NCBI RefSeq assembly: GCF_964048965.1
Contig: NZ_OZ040189.1
Coordinates: 3,698,501 to 3,762,500, forward strand
Direction: 5' to 3'
DNA length: 64,000 bases
Source of the DNA: Tenacibaculum sp. 190130A14a
GTDB taxonomy: Bacteria; Bacteroidota; Bacteroidia; Flavobacteriales; Flavobacteriaceae
The notes below the pieces were generated by a model that worked only from the letters and a program-made list of their open reading frames with translations, did not search any database and was not told the DNA's origin. Positions 35,194-45,338 of this stretch are shown here, piece after piece (positions within the stretch are counted from its first letter, which is position 1; the number at the start of each line of letters is the position of its first letter). Position numbers and translations under genes: made by a program.

Positions 35194-36583
35194 TGTTCTC
35201 CTCTCTTAATTTTTTATAACTCTCTCCTGAAGATTTCAAGATTGTTTTAATCTCTGCTGTTGGTATTACTGGGAATGTTCTAGCGTATAATAAGAATAAT
35301 ACGAAGAAGAACCCGATAGTTCCAATAAAGATACCTACATCTACAAACGTAGGCTCAAAACGCCACCAAGTTGATGGTAATTGACCTTTACTTAATACAA
35401 TTGCGATAATATCGAAACGCTCAAACCACATACCAATGTTAATTGCAATTGATACGATGAATGAAACGATAAAGCTTCTTCTTGCTTTCTTAATCCATAA
35501 TACTTGTGGAATAATGATGTTGAATATCATTAAAGACCAGAATGCCCATCCATAAGCTCCTGCTTCTGCACCAAATGATAAGTATGTATAATTTTCATAT
35601 GGTGATCCTGTATACCAAGCGATAAAGAATTCTGTTGCATATGCTACTGCTACAATACCACCTGTTAAGATGATTACAATGTTCATATACTCCACGTGTA
35701 AACGTGTAATATATGCTTCCATATTTGTAACCTTACGCATAATTCCTAATAACGTTTGTACCATTGCGAATCCTGAGAAGATTGCCCCAGCAACGAAATA
35801 AGGAGGGAAGATTGTAGAGTGCCATCCTGGGTTTACCGATGTTGCGAAGTCAAACGATACAATTGTGTGTACCGAAAGTACTAACGGAGTAGCTAAACCT
35901 GCTAATACTAATGAAACTTCTTCAAAACGTTGCCAGTCTTTTGCTCTACCAGACCATCCGAATGATAATAAAGCATATATTTTCTTTTGGAAAGGCTTCA
36001 CTGCTCTATCACGAATCGTAGCAAAATCAGGTAATAAACCAGTCCACCAGAATACTAATGATACCGATAAATACGTAGAAATTGCAAATACGTCCCATAA
36101 AAGCGGTGAGTTAAAGTTTACCCATAACGAACCAAATTGGTTAGGAATTGGTAATACCCAGTATCCATTCCAAGGACGTCCCATGTGAATGATTGGGAAT
36201 AATCCTGCCTGGAATACCGCAAAGATGGTCATCGCTTCTGCAGAACGGTTAATTGCCATTCTCCATTTTTGACGGAATAATAAAAGTACAGCAGAAATAA
36301 GTGTACCTGCGTGACCAATACCAACCCACCAAACGAAGTTAGTAATATCCCACGCCCAACCGATGTTTTTACTTAATCCCCAAACACCGATTCCTGTTCC
36401 TACTGTGTAGAAGATACATCCGAATCCCCATAACATTGCTGCTAACGAGATATAAAATGCGATGTACCAATTTTTGTTCGCTTTACCTTCAATTGGTCTA
36501 GCGATATCCTCTGTAATATCATGGTAAGATTTCTCACCAAGTATTAAAGGCTCTCTATAAGATGATTCGTAATGAGACGACAT
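35183..36583 (-). CDS. actC: Alternative complex III subunit ActC (NrfD/PsrC type)
   Basis: The 466-residue protein with about ten helices belongs to the NrfD/PsrC quinol-oxidising family (WVGIGHAGTLISAVL, IHMGRPWNGYW). It holds the quinol site that feeds the iron-sulfur and haem subunits. It lies 26 bases downstream of actB. Confidence 0.95.
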   Translation of the reverse strand: MSSHYESSYREPLILGEKSYHDITEDIARPIEGKANKNWYIAFYISLAAMLWGFGCIFYTVGTGIGVWGLSKNIGWAWDITNFVWWVGIGHAGTLISAVLLLFRQKWRMAINRSAEAMTIFAVFQAGLFPIIHMGRPWNGYWVLPIPNQFGSLWVNFNSPLLWDVFAISTYLSVSLVFWWTGLLPDFATIRDRAVKPFQKKIYALLSFGWSGRAKDWQRFEEVSLVLAGLATPLVLSVHTIVSFDFATSVNPGWHSTIFPPYFVAGAIFSGFAMVQTLLGIMRKVTNMEAYITRLHVEYMNIVIILTGGIVAVAYATEFFIAWYTGSPYENYTYLSFGAEAGAYGWAFWSLMIFNIIIPQVLWIKKARRSFIVSFIVSIAINIGMWFERFDIIAIVLSKGQLPSTWWRFEPTFVDVGIFIGTIGFFFVLFLLYARTFPVIPTAEIKTILKSSGESYKKLREENNEH

Positions 36584-36609
36584 AATCTATATACTTATTA
36601 ATTTTATTA

Positions 36610-39600
36610 TTAAGCTTCGTTTGTATTTTTAACTTTCACTTGGTAAACTACATTTGGCTTAGTACCAATATAATCTAACACATGGAAAGCTCTTCTATCC
36701 TCTTTTAATGCTGCAACAGTATCTTCTGTGTTATTCACATCACCAAATACCATAGATCCATTAGAACAAGCTTGAGAACATGCAGTTTGGAATTCATTCT
36801 TCTTAACTGCTCTTCCTTCTTTCTTCGCTTTTAAGATAGTTGCTTGTGTCATTTGGATACACATAGAACACTTCTCCATAACTCCACGAGAACGAACTAC
36901 TACGTCTGGGTTTAACACCATCTTACCGTATTCGTTATTCATGTTGAAATCGAACTCACTGTTATCAGCATAGTTAAACCAGTTGAAACGACGCACTCTA
37001 TATGGACAGTTGTTTGCACAATAACGAGTACCAACACAACGGTTATAAGCCATTTGGTTTTGACCTTGACGACCATGAGAAGTTGCCGCTACTGGACATA
37101 CTGTTTCACATGGAGCGTGGTTACAGTGCTGACACATCATTGGTTGGAAAGTAACCTCTGGGTTTTCAGCTGGATTTTCTAAAGCATCGAATAAATCTCC
37201 TTTACTCAGCTTTAAAATCTTCTCTGTATACTTTCTTTCAATGTCTTGGTTTGCAATACCTGGATTCTCAGCTTTAAACTGCTCCATTGTTGGTAATGGT
37301 TGTCCATTTTCATCATTACCATATTGCTTATCTTCTACAGTAGAAGAATAGTAACGATCAATACGTAACCAAGCCATATCTCTACCAACTCTCATTTCAT
37401 CTTTACCTACAACAGGAACGTTGTTTTCTGCGTGACATGCAATAACACATGCTCCACAACCTGTACAAGATGTTAAGTCGATAGATAAGTTAAAGTGGTG
37501 TCCTAACGTTCTATCATGCTCATCCCATAAATCAATCTTGCTACCTTCAGTTTCTTGGTGATCATAAGATACCATGAAAGGTTTATTCCAAGTATGTTTA
37601 GGGTCTAATGATTTATCGTTTACTTCTTTTAAAGAAGCTTCTCTTAAAATATCATGACGACCAGCTAATGTGCTTTGAACCTGCATACAAGCAAACTTAT
37701 GCATTCCACTAGCCTTTTCAATAGAAACATTGTATTGAATGTTGTTTCCATTTTTATAGAACGGATATGCGTTGATACCTACTTGCATTTCGTCTTTCAT
37801 TCCGTGCTTACGTCCATAACCTAAAGCTAAACCAATAGATCCTTTAGCTTGACCAGGTTGGATGATTACAGGAATGTTATTTATTGTTACTCCGTTAACC
37901 GTTACGTTAGCGTAGTTACCATCAATTGCTCCGTTATCTTTTACCGGGTTTGTAAAATCTAACTCTTTAGCATCTGCCATAGATACTGTTAAGTAGTTAT
38001 CCCAAGAAGCACGTGTAATTGGATCTGGTAATTCTTGTAACCAAGGGTTATTCGCTTGTTTACCATCTCCTAATGCAGTTGATGAATATAAGTTTAATTC
38101 AAATTTAGAAGAATTGTTCGCTTCTCTTACTAAAGCAACTGCAGCAGCATTTACATCTACTTCGTTGTTTGTTACTTCTTCAGAAGCTACTACTTCTTTT
38201 TTAAAGAATCCATCATGTAAAGCCTCGTTCCAAGAGCTACCTCCTAAAACATTTGTACTCCAGAATTCTTTTAATGTATCGTAATAGTTTACAGTACTAC
38301 CAGACCACTTCAATAACACATCTTGTAACTGGCGTGTATTGAATAATGGTTGAATAGTAGGTTGTACTAATCCGTACGTTCCTTCTTCAACCATCACATC
38401 TCCCCATGATTCTAGGAAGTGTGGTGCAGGTAATGCATATTCTGTTGCAGCTGCCGTGTCATCATTCTGAGTAGATAACGCAACTGATAATTTTAGTTTC
38501 TTTAATCCTTCAGCAAAATCAGCAGCATTTGCTAATGAATATACTGGGTTCACGTTGTAAGAGATTAAACCTCCAACTTTTCCAGCTTTCATATCTGCTA
38601 CTAATTGAGTAACCTCAGTATCGTTTCCTTGTCTTGTATAACGAGCGTTAGTTACATCAGCTATTTCACTGTTTAATGCTTTGTTGATTGCTAACGCAAT
38701 TAACTGTGCATTTTTATCATTTAATCCTGTAACAACAACTCCTTTAGAACCAGCTTTCTTTAAATCTTCAGCTAACTTTTTTACTTGAGCATCTACTGGA
38801 GTAGCTTTTGATGGTAAGTTTCCTCCTGTTACAGCATTATATAAATTAATTAATGCAAATACCTGTTGAGATGGTTTTAATACCAAACGCTTATCAGCAT
38901 TTGCACCAGTCAATGACATATTACTTTCTAATTGAACATGGTAAGACATTTTACCAGTATTCGCTTGTCTTCCTTCTGAATAAGACTTTTCATAACCTCC
39001 TTGCCAATCTCCTAAGAAATCAGCTCCGATAGAAGCTATTACTGCTGCCTTTCCAAAGTTATAGTTAGGTAAAGCACGCTTACCGTACATTGCTTCAAAA
39101 GCATCTAATGCACCACTTTCAGAAATAGCATCGTAAGACACTTGCTTTACATTTGGATACTTAGCAATAAAATCTGCAATTACTTTGTCAGTTGAAGGAC
39201 TTGCTAACGTACCAGTTAATAAAACTACTGATTCATTTGCATCTCTTAACTGCTCTAATTTTGCAACGATTTCTTTATCTGCATCAGCCCAAGTAATTAC
39301 AGAACCTCCTTTAGTTGGTTCCTTTAAACGTAATTTCTCATCGTATAAAGATAAAACAGAAGCTTGCACTCTTGCATTGGTTTCTCCTCCTGCTTCTTTA
39401 TTAGGCATGATTTGAATTGGACGCCCTTCACGAGTTTTAATTAAAACATTTGCAAAGTCAAATCCGTTTGCCATAGTAGTTGCATACCAATCAGCAACAC
39501 CTACTACAATATCATTTGGTTGTACTACATAAGGAATCGATTTACGTACCGGTCCTTCACAAGCTGCTAAAGAAGCTGCTGCCGTTGTAAAACCAACATA

Positions 39601-39768
39601 TTTTAAGAAATCTCTACGAGATGTTGATGTATTCTCTAAAGTTTCCTTATCACCTAAAAACTCATCCGTAGGAATTTCTTGAACAAACTCCTTATTACGT
39701 AGCGTTTCAACAATAGAACCTTCTTTCAGTTCTTCAACACTTTGCCAGTATTTTTTGTTTGAAGCCAT
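36610..39768 (-). CDS. actB: Alternative complex III subunit ActB (molybdopterin oxidoreductase-like, Fe-S)
   Basis: The 1052-residue protein has the TAT-variant signal typical of this subunit (SRRDFLKYVG near residue 50). A molybdopterin-oxidoreductase-like domain follows (no cofactor expected) and then a four-cluster ferredoxin-like domain: CTGCGACVIACH, CQHCNHAPCETVCP, CVGTRYCANNCP and CSMC plus CSQACSNG. Electrons run from ActC through these clusters to the haems. Confidence 0.96.
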   Translation of the reverse strand: MASNKKYWQSVEELKEGSIVETLRNKEFVQEIPTDEFLGDKETLENTSTSRRDFLKYVGFTTAAASLAACEGPVRKSIPYVVQPNDIVVGVADWYATTMANGFDFANVLIKTREGRPIQIMPNKEAGGETNARVQASVLSLYDEKLRLKEPTKGGSVITWADADKEIVAKLEQLRDANESVVLLTGTLASPSTDKVIADFIAKYPNVKQVSYDAISESGALDAFEAMYGKRALPNYNFGKAAVIASIGADFLGDWQGGYEKSYSEGRQANTGKMSYHVQLESNMSLTGANADKRLVLKPSQQVFALINLYNAVTGGNLPSKATPVDAQVKKLAEDLKKAGSKGVVVTGLNDKNAQLIALAINKALNSEIADVTNARYTRQGNDTEVTQLVADMKAGKVGGLISYNVNPVYSLANAADFAEGLKKLKLSVALSTQNDDTAAATEYALPAPHFLESWGDVMVEEGTYGLVQPTIQPLFNTRQLQDVLLKWSGSTVNYYDTLKEFWSTNVLGGSSWNEALHDGFFKKEVVASEEVTNNEVDVNAAAVALVREANNSSKFELNLYSSTALGDGKQANNPWLQELPDPITRASWDNYLTVSMADAKELDFTNPVKDNGAIDGNYANVTVNGVTINNIPVIIQPGQAKGSIGLALGYGRKHGMKDEMQVGINAYPFYKNGNNIQYNVSIEKASGMHKFACMQVQSTLAGRHDILREASLKEVNDKSLDPKHTWNKPFMVSYDHQETEGSKIDLWDEHDRTLGHHFNLSIDLTSCTGCGACVIACHAENNVPVVGKDEMRVGRDMAWLRIDRYYSSTVEDKQYGNDENGQPLPTMEQFKAENPGIANQDIERKYTEKILKLSKGDLFDALENPAENPEVTFQPMMCQHCNHAPCETVCPVAATSHGRQGQNQMAYNRCVGTRYCANNCPYRVRRFNWFNYADNSEFDFNMNNEYGKMVLNPDVVVRSRGVMEKCSMCIQMTQATILKAKKEGRAVKKNEFQTACSQACSNGSMVFGDVNNTEDTVAALKEDRRAFHVLDYIGTKPNVVYQVKVKNTNEA

Positions 39769-39800
39769 TTATATATGTGTTTTTCTACTTTCTTAATTGA

Positions 39801-41093
39801 TTAATAGTGGCACTTACCACACTCTTTTCCACCTAACTGTGCAATCGTAACTTGATCTACTCCGTACTTCTTAGCTAATTCTGCATGAATCTTAGCATAG
39901 TACTCATTTCCTTTCAAGTCTACTTTTGTCTCTTTATGACAATCGATACACCATCCCATAGTTAAAGAAGAGTATTGGTATACTTCTTCCATTTCTTCAA
40001 CTGGACCGTGACATTTTTGACACTTAACTCCGGCAACTGTTACGTGCTGCGAGTGGTTAAAGTATGCAAAATCTGGCAAGTTGTGTACGCGAACCCATTT
40101 TACTGGCTTCGTATTACCTGTATATTCTAATTTATCAGCATCCCATCCAGCTGCTTCGTAAATCTTAGCGATTTCTTTATCTAAATCAGTCTTTGTTAAC
40201 GTATGATCATCCATTACAACTTTAGTATCGTCAGCTACTTCTGAAATATTTTTATGACAGTTCATACAAACATTTACTGAAGGAATTCCTGAATGCTTAC
40301 TATGCTTTGCAGCAGAGTGACAGTATTGACAATCAATCTTGTTATCTCCTGCGTGAATCTTGTGTGAGAATGCAATTGGTTGAATTGGCTGATATCCTTC
40401 ATCAACACCTACTTTAAACAATGTTCCAAATAAAACATATGCAGTCATTAATGCACCAAAAATCACAAATAACACATGTAAGAAAGTGTTTTGCTTGATT
40501 CCTGCCCACAACTCAGAAGCTTGCCCCATTAAACCAGGAGTCTTAGGAGCTCCTTTTAACTCACTGATGGTTTTTAACAAACTACCAATAATTAAAAACG
40601 CTACTACGATTGCCGCTGCTAAAATGTAGATTAACCATTTTGGAGCCGACTTCTCTTTAGTATCTCCTCCGTTAACTACCACTTCCTGACCAGGCCTAGG
40701 CATCTCTCCAACAGTTGTATAGTAAAGAATATCATCAATATTCTTATCTGTTAACTGAGGAAAAGCAGTCATATTTGACTGGTTGTACTCTTCAAAGATT
40801 GCAATTGCATCTTTATCTCCCGAAGCTCTTAACGCAGCATTATCTTTAATCCACGCTTTTAACCAATCATTCTCTCTTCTTTCTTCTATACCACCTAACG
40901 CTGGCCCTACTAACTTCTTATCTAGCTTGTGACAAGAAGCACAAAGTGATTTAAATAATTTCTTACCTTCCTTTTGGCGAGCCTCATCAATATCTTGTGA
41001 GTACGCCGAAAAACTTAACGATAAAACTAAAAGAAAAACAAAACTCTGAAGGAGCTTTTGAGTAAATCTGTTGTGATGTTTCACACTTTTCAT
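39801..41093 (-). CDS. actA: Alternative complex III multihaem cytochrome c ActA
   Basis: The 430-residue protein has a signal peptide (SFSAYSQ), a monohaem domain (CASCHK), two helices (about 150-172 and 203-225) and five more CxxCH motifs (CQYCHS, CMNCHK, CQKCHG, CIDCHK, CGKCHY), six in all. It is the first gene of the respiratory operon. A TACTTTTG -7 box lies at 41176-41183. Confidence 0.96.
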   Translation of the reverse strand: MKSVKHHNRFTQKLLQSFVFLLVLSLSFSAYSQDIDEARQKEGKKLFKSLCASCHKLDKKLVGPALGGIEERRENDWLKAWIKDNAALRASGDKDAIAIFEEYNQSNMTAFPQLTDKNIDDILYYTTVGEMPRPGQEVVVNGGDTKEKSAPKWLIYILAAAIVVAFLIIGSLLKTISELKGAPKTPGLMGQASELWAGIKQNTFLHVLFVIFGALMTAYVLFGTLFKVGVDEGYQPIQPIAFSHKIHAGDNKIDCQYCHSAAKHSKHSGIPSVNVCMNCHKNISEVADDTKVVMDDHTLTKTDLDKEIAKIYEAAGWDADKLEYTGNTKPVKWVRVHNLPDFAYFNHSQHVTVAGVKCQKCHGPVEEMEEVYQYSSLTMGWCIDCHKETKVDLKGNEYYAKIHAELAKKYGVDQVTIAQLGGKECGKCHY

Positions 41094-41175
41094 ACTGTAA
41101 AATATATTTTTTGTATCTATTTTGGTACAATTTTTTCTGTTTCAACTAAGCATAATTAGTCCACAGAAAGTTGCA

Positions 41176-41183
41176 CAAAAGTA
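41176..41183 (-). promoter_or_regulatory. -7 promoter element of the complex III/oxidase operon
   Basis: The minus strand reads TACTTTTG, a full match to TAnnTTTG, 83 bases before the actA ATG. Confidence 0.45.
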
Positions 41184-41230
41184 CTACTTCTGTCTAAAAT
41201 GTGAAATGTTAAGAGAATCCTAATTTATAA

Positions 41231-41250
41231 TTTATACTAATTCTAAATAA
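41231..41250. promoter_or_regulatory. Palindromic box between the actA and SPOR promoters
   Basis: TTTATACTAATTCTAAATAA agrees at 18 of 20 positions with the box at 56893-56912. It lies about 50 bases upstream of the actA -7 element and 34 bases upstream of the SPOR one. Confidence 0.4.
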
Positions 41251-41283
41251 GAATACTTAGCAATGTATTAACCAACAACTCGT

Positions 41284-41291
41284 TACTTTTG
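41284..41291 (+). promoter_or_regulatory. -7 promoter element of SPOR gene
   Basis: TACTTTTG fully matches TAnnTTTG, 18 bases before the ATG at 41310. Confidence 0.45.
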
Positions 41292-41309
41292 TAAAAAGAA
41301 ATCAGAATT

Positions 41310-41672
41310 ATGAAAAAACCACAATTAATAAGCAGTATTTTAATTGTTCTTTTCTTTAGTGTTTACAGTGCTACGGCACAAAGCAAACTAACTAATGACA
41401 AGAGTATTAATTCTTTAATTGAGAAGAAGAGAGAATTTAACAAACAAAACAAAAAAGGGTTTCGTATTCAGTTATATAACGGTCTTGAAAGAACGGCTAA
41501 AAGTATTCAAGGAAGATTTAGAGTTGAGTATCCGAATGTTCGCACTAAGTTAAGTTATGATTCTCCAGAATGGAAAATTCAAGTAGGAAACTACAAAACA
41601 CGTTTGGATGCAGATAGAGCTCTTAATAAAATTAGAGAAAAATTTTCTGGAGCTATTGTTGTTCCATTATAA
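41310..41672 (+). CDS. SPOR-domain secreted protein
   Basis: The 120-residue protein has a signal peptide (ending ATAQ) and a C-terminal SPOR domain (about 45-120; GFRIQLYNG, WKIQVGNYKTRLDADRALNKIR). SPOR domains bind peptidoglycan lacking stem peptides, often at division sites. It is monocistronic and divergent from the respiratory operon. Confidence 0.88.
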   Translation: MKKPQLISSILIVLFFSVYSATAQSKLTNDKSINSLIEKKREFNKQNKKGFRIQLYNGLERTAKSIQGRFRVEYPNVRTKLSYDSPEWKIQVGNYKTRLDADRALNKIREKFSGAIVVPL

Positions 41673-41688
41673 AAAACACATATCAAAC

Positions 41689-41717
41689 AAAAAACCGAGC
41701 GATGGCTCGGTTTTTTG
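41689..41717. terminator. Bidirectional terminator between SPOR gene and the gene at 41721
   Basis: AAAACCGAGC and GCTCGGTTTT pair perfectly around GATG. Confidence 0.92.
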
Positions 41718-41720
41718 TTT

Positions 41721-42146
41721 TTAGTCTACTCCTCCTATGAGTTTATTTAAATACTGTTCTAGGGGTTTTAATTCTTTTGGGGCATTACCAGCATCAAATG
41801 TACTCGACTTATAACTTGAGCCTCCCACTTTAACAACAAAGTCTCCGTGCAATGCTCCATCGGTCATTCTCTTTTGCGAGGGCGCTTTTAAAGACGACAT
41901 AGCCTCTAAATTCAAACCTTTCACAAGCTCTCCTAATTTAGCTAACTGCTCTTTTGTTAAGTCAACCTCTTTATTACCGTAATTACCTTTATAAAGTACC
42001 TTATCCTTGTTTACTTTTATGCTTATATGTGTTCCTCTAGTACGCGCATTATATTCAATTTCATCAAATGTCTTTCCGCTACTTTGAGCCATACTACTCA
42101 ATACCGCAAACAGCATCAATATTGGAACAAATCTTCTTAACTTCAT
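41721..42146 (-). CDS. Unknown secreted protein
   Basis: The 141-residue protein has a signal peptide (LMLFAVLSSMAQ). The mature part resembles a small beta domain (FDEIEYNARTRGTHISIKVNKDKVLYKGNYG) with helices after it, a pattern seen in small secreted flavobacterial proteins. I cannot name the family. It is monocistronic, between two terminators. Confidence 0.7.
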   Translation of the reverse strand: MKLRRFVPILMLFAVLSSMAQSSGKTFDEIEYNARTRGTHISIKVNKDKVLYKGNYGNKEVDLTKEQLAKLGELVKGLNLEAMSSLKAPSQKRMTDGALHGDFVVKVGGSSYKSSTFDAGNAPKELKPLEQYLNKLIGGVD

Positions 42147-42266
42147 AATTAATATTGTCTTTTAATTTCGATAAATATAAAAAAAGTAGCCAAATAGAGC
42201 ACTCTTTTCATTCTCAATTCTAACAAATTCCTTGCCACAAGCCTCCATCTCTTTTTTCAACTTCAT

Positions 42267-42297
42267 AAAAAAAGCGCCTTAAACAAGGCGCTTTTTA
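42267..42297 (-). terminator. Terminator of rimP-nusA-infB operon
   Basis: AAAAAGCGCCTT and AAGGCGCTTTTT pair perfectly around AAAC, just beyond the infB stop. Confidence 0.9.
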
Positions 42298-42315
42298 CTA
42301 TATTTTATAGAACAA

Positions 42316-45207
42316 TTACTTTAATTTCTTCTTTACAGCTACTTCCGTATACACTTCTAACATGTCATACTCTTTAATATCATTGTAATTCTTAATTTGT
42401 AAACCACAATCGTATCCTTTAGTAACTTCTTTTACATCATCTTTAAATCGTTTTAACGATGCTAATTCTCCATCATGAACAACAATTCCTTCACGGATAA
42501 TACGCACTTTAGCGTCTCTAGTAATCTTACCACTCATTACCATACAACCTGCAATGTTTCCAACTTTAGAAATTTTATAAACTTCTCTAATTTCAACATT
42601 ACCCATAACCTCTTCTTTCATTTCAGGCGATAACATACCTTCCATTGCATCTTTCAGGTCATTAATTGCATCATAGATGATTGAATATGTTCTGATATCC
42701 ACTTCTTCCTTATCGGCAATCGTACGAGCATTTCCTTGCGGACGTACGTTAAATCCAACAATAATTGCATCCGAAGCAGAAGCTAATAACACATCAGATT
42801 CTGTAATTGCTCCAACTCCTTTATGTAAGATGTTAACTTGAATTTCTTCTGTAGATAATTTCTGGAATGAATCTGTTAATGCTTCTACTGAACCATCCAC
42901 ATCTCCTTTTAAGATTAAGTTTAACTCTTTGAAATCTCCTAAGGCAATACGACGTCCAATTTCGTCTAAAGTTAATGTCTTCTGAGTTCTTACAGATTGT
43001 TCACGCTGTAATTGAGAACGTTTTGCTGCAATTTGCTTCGCTTCACGCTCGTCATCAAATACATTAAACTTATCACCTGCTTGAGGAGCTCCATCTAAAC
43101 CTAAAATTGATACTGGTGTTGAAGGACCCGCTTCTTTCACTTTGTTTCCACGCTCATCAAACATTGCACGTACCTTACCACTATGCTTACCTGCTAACAA
43201 GTAATCTCCAATACGTAATGTACCCGCTTGTACTAAGATTGTCGAAACATATCCACGTCCCTTATCTAACTGTGCTTCTACCACAGTACCTACAGCATTC
43301 TTATCTGAATTTGCTTTTAATTCTAACACCTCTGCCTCTAACAATACTTTTTCTAATAACTCGTCAACTCCTTGACCTGTCTTTGCAGAAATTTCTTGCG
43401 ATTGAATGTTACCACCCCAGTCTTCAACTAATAAGTTCATTGTAGAAAGTTGTGTTCTAATATTATCTGGGTTTGCATTTGGCTTATCAATTTTGTTAAT
43501 CGCAAAAATGATTGGTACTCCTGCCGCCTGCGCGTGAGATATTGCTTCTTTTGTTTGAGGCATTACATCGTCATCCGCAGCAATTACAATAATTACGATA
43601 TCCGTAACTTGTGCTCCACGAGCACGCATTGCTGTAAAGGCCTCGTGACCTGGTGTATCTAAGAAAGCAATCTTTTGACCATCTTCTAATGTTACCCCGT
43701 ATGCTCCAATATGCTGTGTAATTCCTCCACTTTCACCTGCAATTACATTCGCTTTACGAACATAATCTAATAACGATGTTTTACCGTGATCTACGTGACC
43801 CATAACAGTTACAATCGGTGCACGTGGTGTTAAATCTTCTGGATTATCTTCAACTTCTTCAATAGACTCTTCTACTTCAGCTCCTACGAATTCTACTTTA
43901 TAGTTAAACTCTTCAGCAACAATTTGAAGTGTTTCAGCATCTAAACGTTGATTCATGGTTACCATCATTCCTAACATCATACATGCAGAAATGATATCTG
44001 TAACTGGCTTATCCATCATTGTAGCAACTTCAGAAACCGTAACAAACTCAGTTACCTTTAACACTTTACTTTCTGCTTGAGCTGCTTGTAATTCTGCCTC
44101 AGCTTGTTGACGGTGTTGATCTCTTTTGTCTCTACGGTATTTTGCTCCTTTTCCTTTCTTAGATTTCCCTTGAAGTTTTTCTAAGGTTTCTCTTACTTGT
44201 TTTTGGATTTGTGCTTCTGTTAGTTCTTCTTTTTGAACTACAGGACGTCTACCCCTTCCTCTATTTTGACCCCCACGGTTTTGACCTCCACGGTTTTGGC
44301 CTCCTCTGTTCTGACCTCCTCTATTTTGACCTCCACGGTTATTTCCTTGACCTTGTTGTTGATTAGTTCCACCAGCTCCAGGCTTACTGATTCTCTTACG
44401 CTTTTTTCTAGCATCAGCATTCCCTCCAGACTTATTGTCTTGCTTTGCATCTGGCTTCTTCTTTTTTGGTCTTTCAAATTGCTTTAAATCAATTTTTTGA
44501 CCAGTAATCTTAGGTCCATCTAACTTCTTATACTGAGTTTTAATTTTCTCAGCATTTTCTGGAGTTATCTCTACAGGTTTTTCTACTTTTTTTGCTTCCA
44601 CTGGTTTAACGACCTTTTTAGGAGCTTCAACTTTTACCTGCTTAACTTCTTTCTTCTTTTCTTCAAGTATAACCTTTTTAACTGGCGCTGGCTTTGGCTC
44701 TTCTTTTTTAGTTACTTCAACTTTTTTAACAGGTGCTGGTTTTGGCTCTTCTTTTACCTTCTCTTCAACCTTAACTTCTTTAACGACTTCTGGTTTAGAC
44801 TCAGGTTTTGGCTCTTCTTTCTCCTCTACAGCTTCTACTTTTTTACCAGTAGAAATATCAATCTTTCCAATTGTTTTTACCTCTAATTTTTCTGCTTTAG
44901 CTTTTAAAACTTCTTGTTTCTTAACTTCTTCTTCAAGACGTTTCTTTTCTTGCTCAGCTTCTAATTGTTGACGAATAGCCTCTTTTTCTTTTCTCTTTTC
45001 TTCGGTAACTTCTTTCGATGCTACTTTTTTAGATTTATCTGTTTGAAAACCATCAAGCAATACCTGATATTCTGTATCAGAAATCTTAGTGGTAGGGCGT
45101 GCTTCTATTTCAAAGCCTTTTTTTTCTAAATGCTCTACCGCTCTATCTAAAGAAATATTTAACTCTCTTAAAACTTTGTTTAGTCTTAACTTTTTGCCTT
45201 CAGCCAT
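42316..45207 (-). CDS. infB: Translation initiation factor IF-2
   Basis: The 963-residue protein has the IF2_N region, a long Lys/Glu/Pro-rich linker (about 60-350) and the GTPase core with G1 GHVDHGKTSLLD, G3 DTPGHEAF and G4 NKID, then domains II-IV. It brings initiator tRNA to the 30S subunit. The linker contains five to six RGGQN units coded by near-identical 15-base repeats. nusA and rimP are upstream in the usual order. Confidence 0.97.
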   Translation of the reverse strand: MAEGKKLRLNKVLRELNISLDRAVEHLEKKGFEIEARPTTKISDTEYQVLLDGFQTDKSKKVASKEVTEEKRKEKEAIRQQLEAEQEKKRLEEEVKKQEVLKAKAEKLEVKTIGKIDISTGKKVEAVEEKEEPKPESKPEVVKEVKVEEKVKEEPKPAPVKKVEVTKKEEPKPAPVKKVILEEKKKEVKQVKVEAPKKVVKPVEAKKVEKPVEITPENAEKIKTQYKKLDGPKITGQKIDLKQFERPKKKKPDAKQDNKSGGNADARKKRKRISKPGAGGTNQQQGQGNNRGGQNRGGQNRGGQNRGGQNRGGQNRGRGRRPVVQKEELTEAQIQKQVRETLEKLQGKSKKGKGAKYRRDKRDQHRQQAEAELQAAQAESKVLKVTEFVTVSEVATMMDKPVTDIISACMMLGMMVTMNQRLDAETLQIVAEEFNYKVEFVGAEVEESIEEVEDNPEDLTPRAPIVTVMGHVDHGKTSLLDYVRKANVIAGESGGITQHIGAYGVTLEDGQKIAFLDTPGHEAFTAMRARGAQVTDIVIIVIAADDDVMPQTKEAISHAQAAGVPIIFAINKIDKPNANPDNIRTQLSTMNLLVEDWGGNIQSQEISAKTGQGVDELLEKVLLEAEVLELKANSDKNAVGTVVEAQLDKGRGYVSTILVQAGTLRIGDYLLAGKHSGKVRAMFDERGNKVKEAGPSTPVSILGLDGAPQAGDKFNVFDDEREAKQIAAKRSQLQREQSVRTQKTLTLDEIGRRIALGDFKELNLILKGDVDGSVEALTDSFQKLSTEEIQVNILHKGVGAITESDVLLASASDAIIVGFNVRPQGNARTIADKEEVDIRTYSIIYDAINDLKDAMEGMLSPEMKEEVMGNVEIREVYKISKVGNIAGCMVMSGKITRDAKVRIIREGIVVHDGELASLKRFKDDVKEVTKGYDCGLQIKNYNDIKEYDMLEVYTEVAVKKKLK
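44259..44342 (-). repeat. 15-bp tandem repeats coding RGGQN in infB
   Basis: Units such as CACGGTTTTGACCTC recur about five and a half times with small changes. Each codes R-G-G-Q-N on the minus strand; gain or loss of units keeps the frame. Confidence 0.8.
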
Positions 45208-45338
45208 ATATTGTTTTATACTTTTTACTCAAAAAACACACTTTACAACCAGTGTAGTTATGTTTTTTTTCTTTTGTGCCTGTTTATTTTACGAAGGTAA
45301 ACAAACTAAAAACCTTTATTCTAAAAAAATCACTTTTA

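Noticed and set aside
44233..44487. Open frames opposite the infB linker, rich in Ser/Thr/Val/Leu
   Set aside because: They mirror the RGGQN and Lys/Glu-rich coding repeats of infB and have no start signals.
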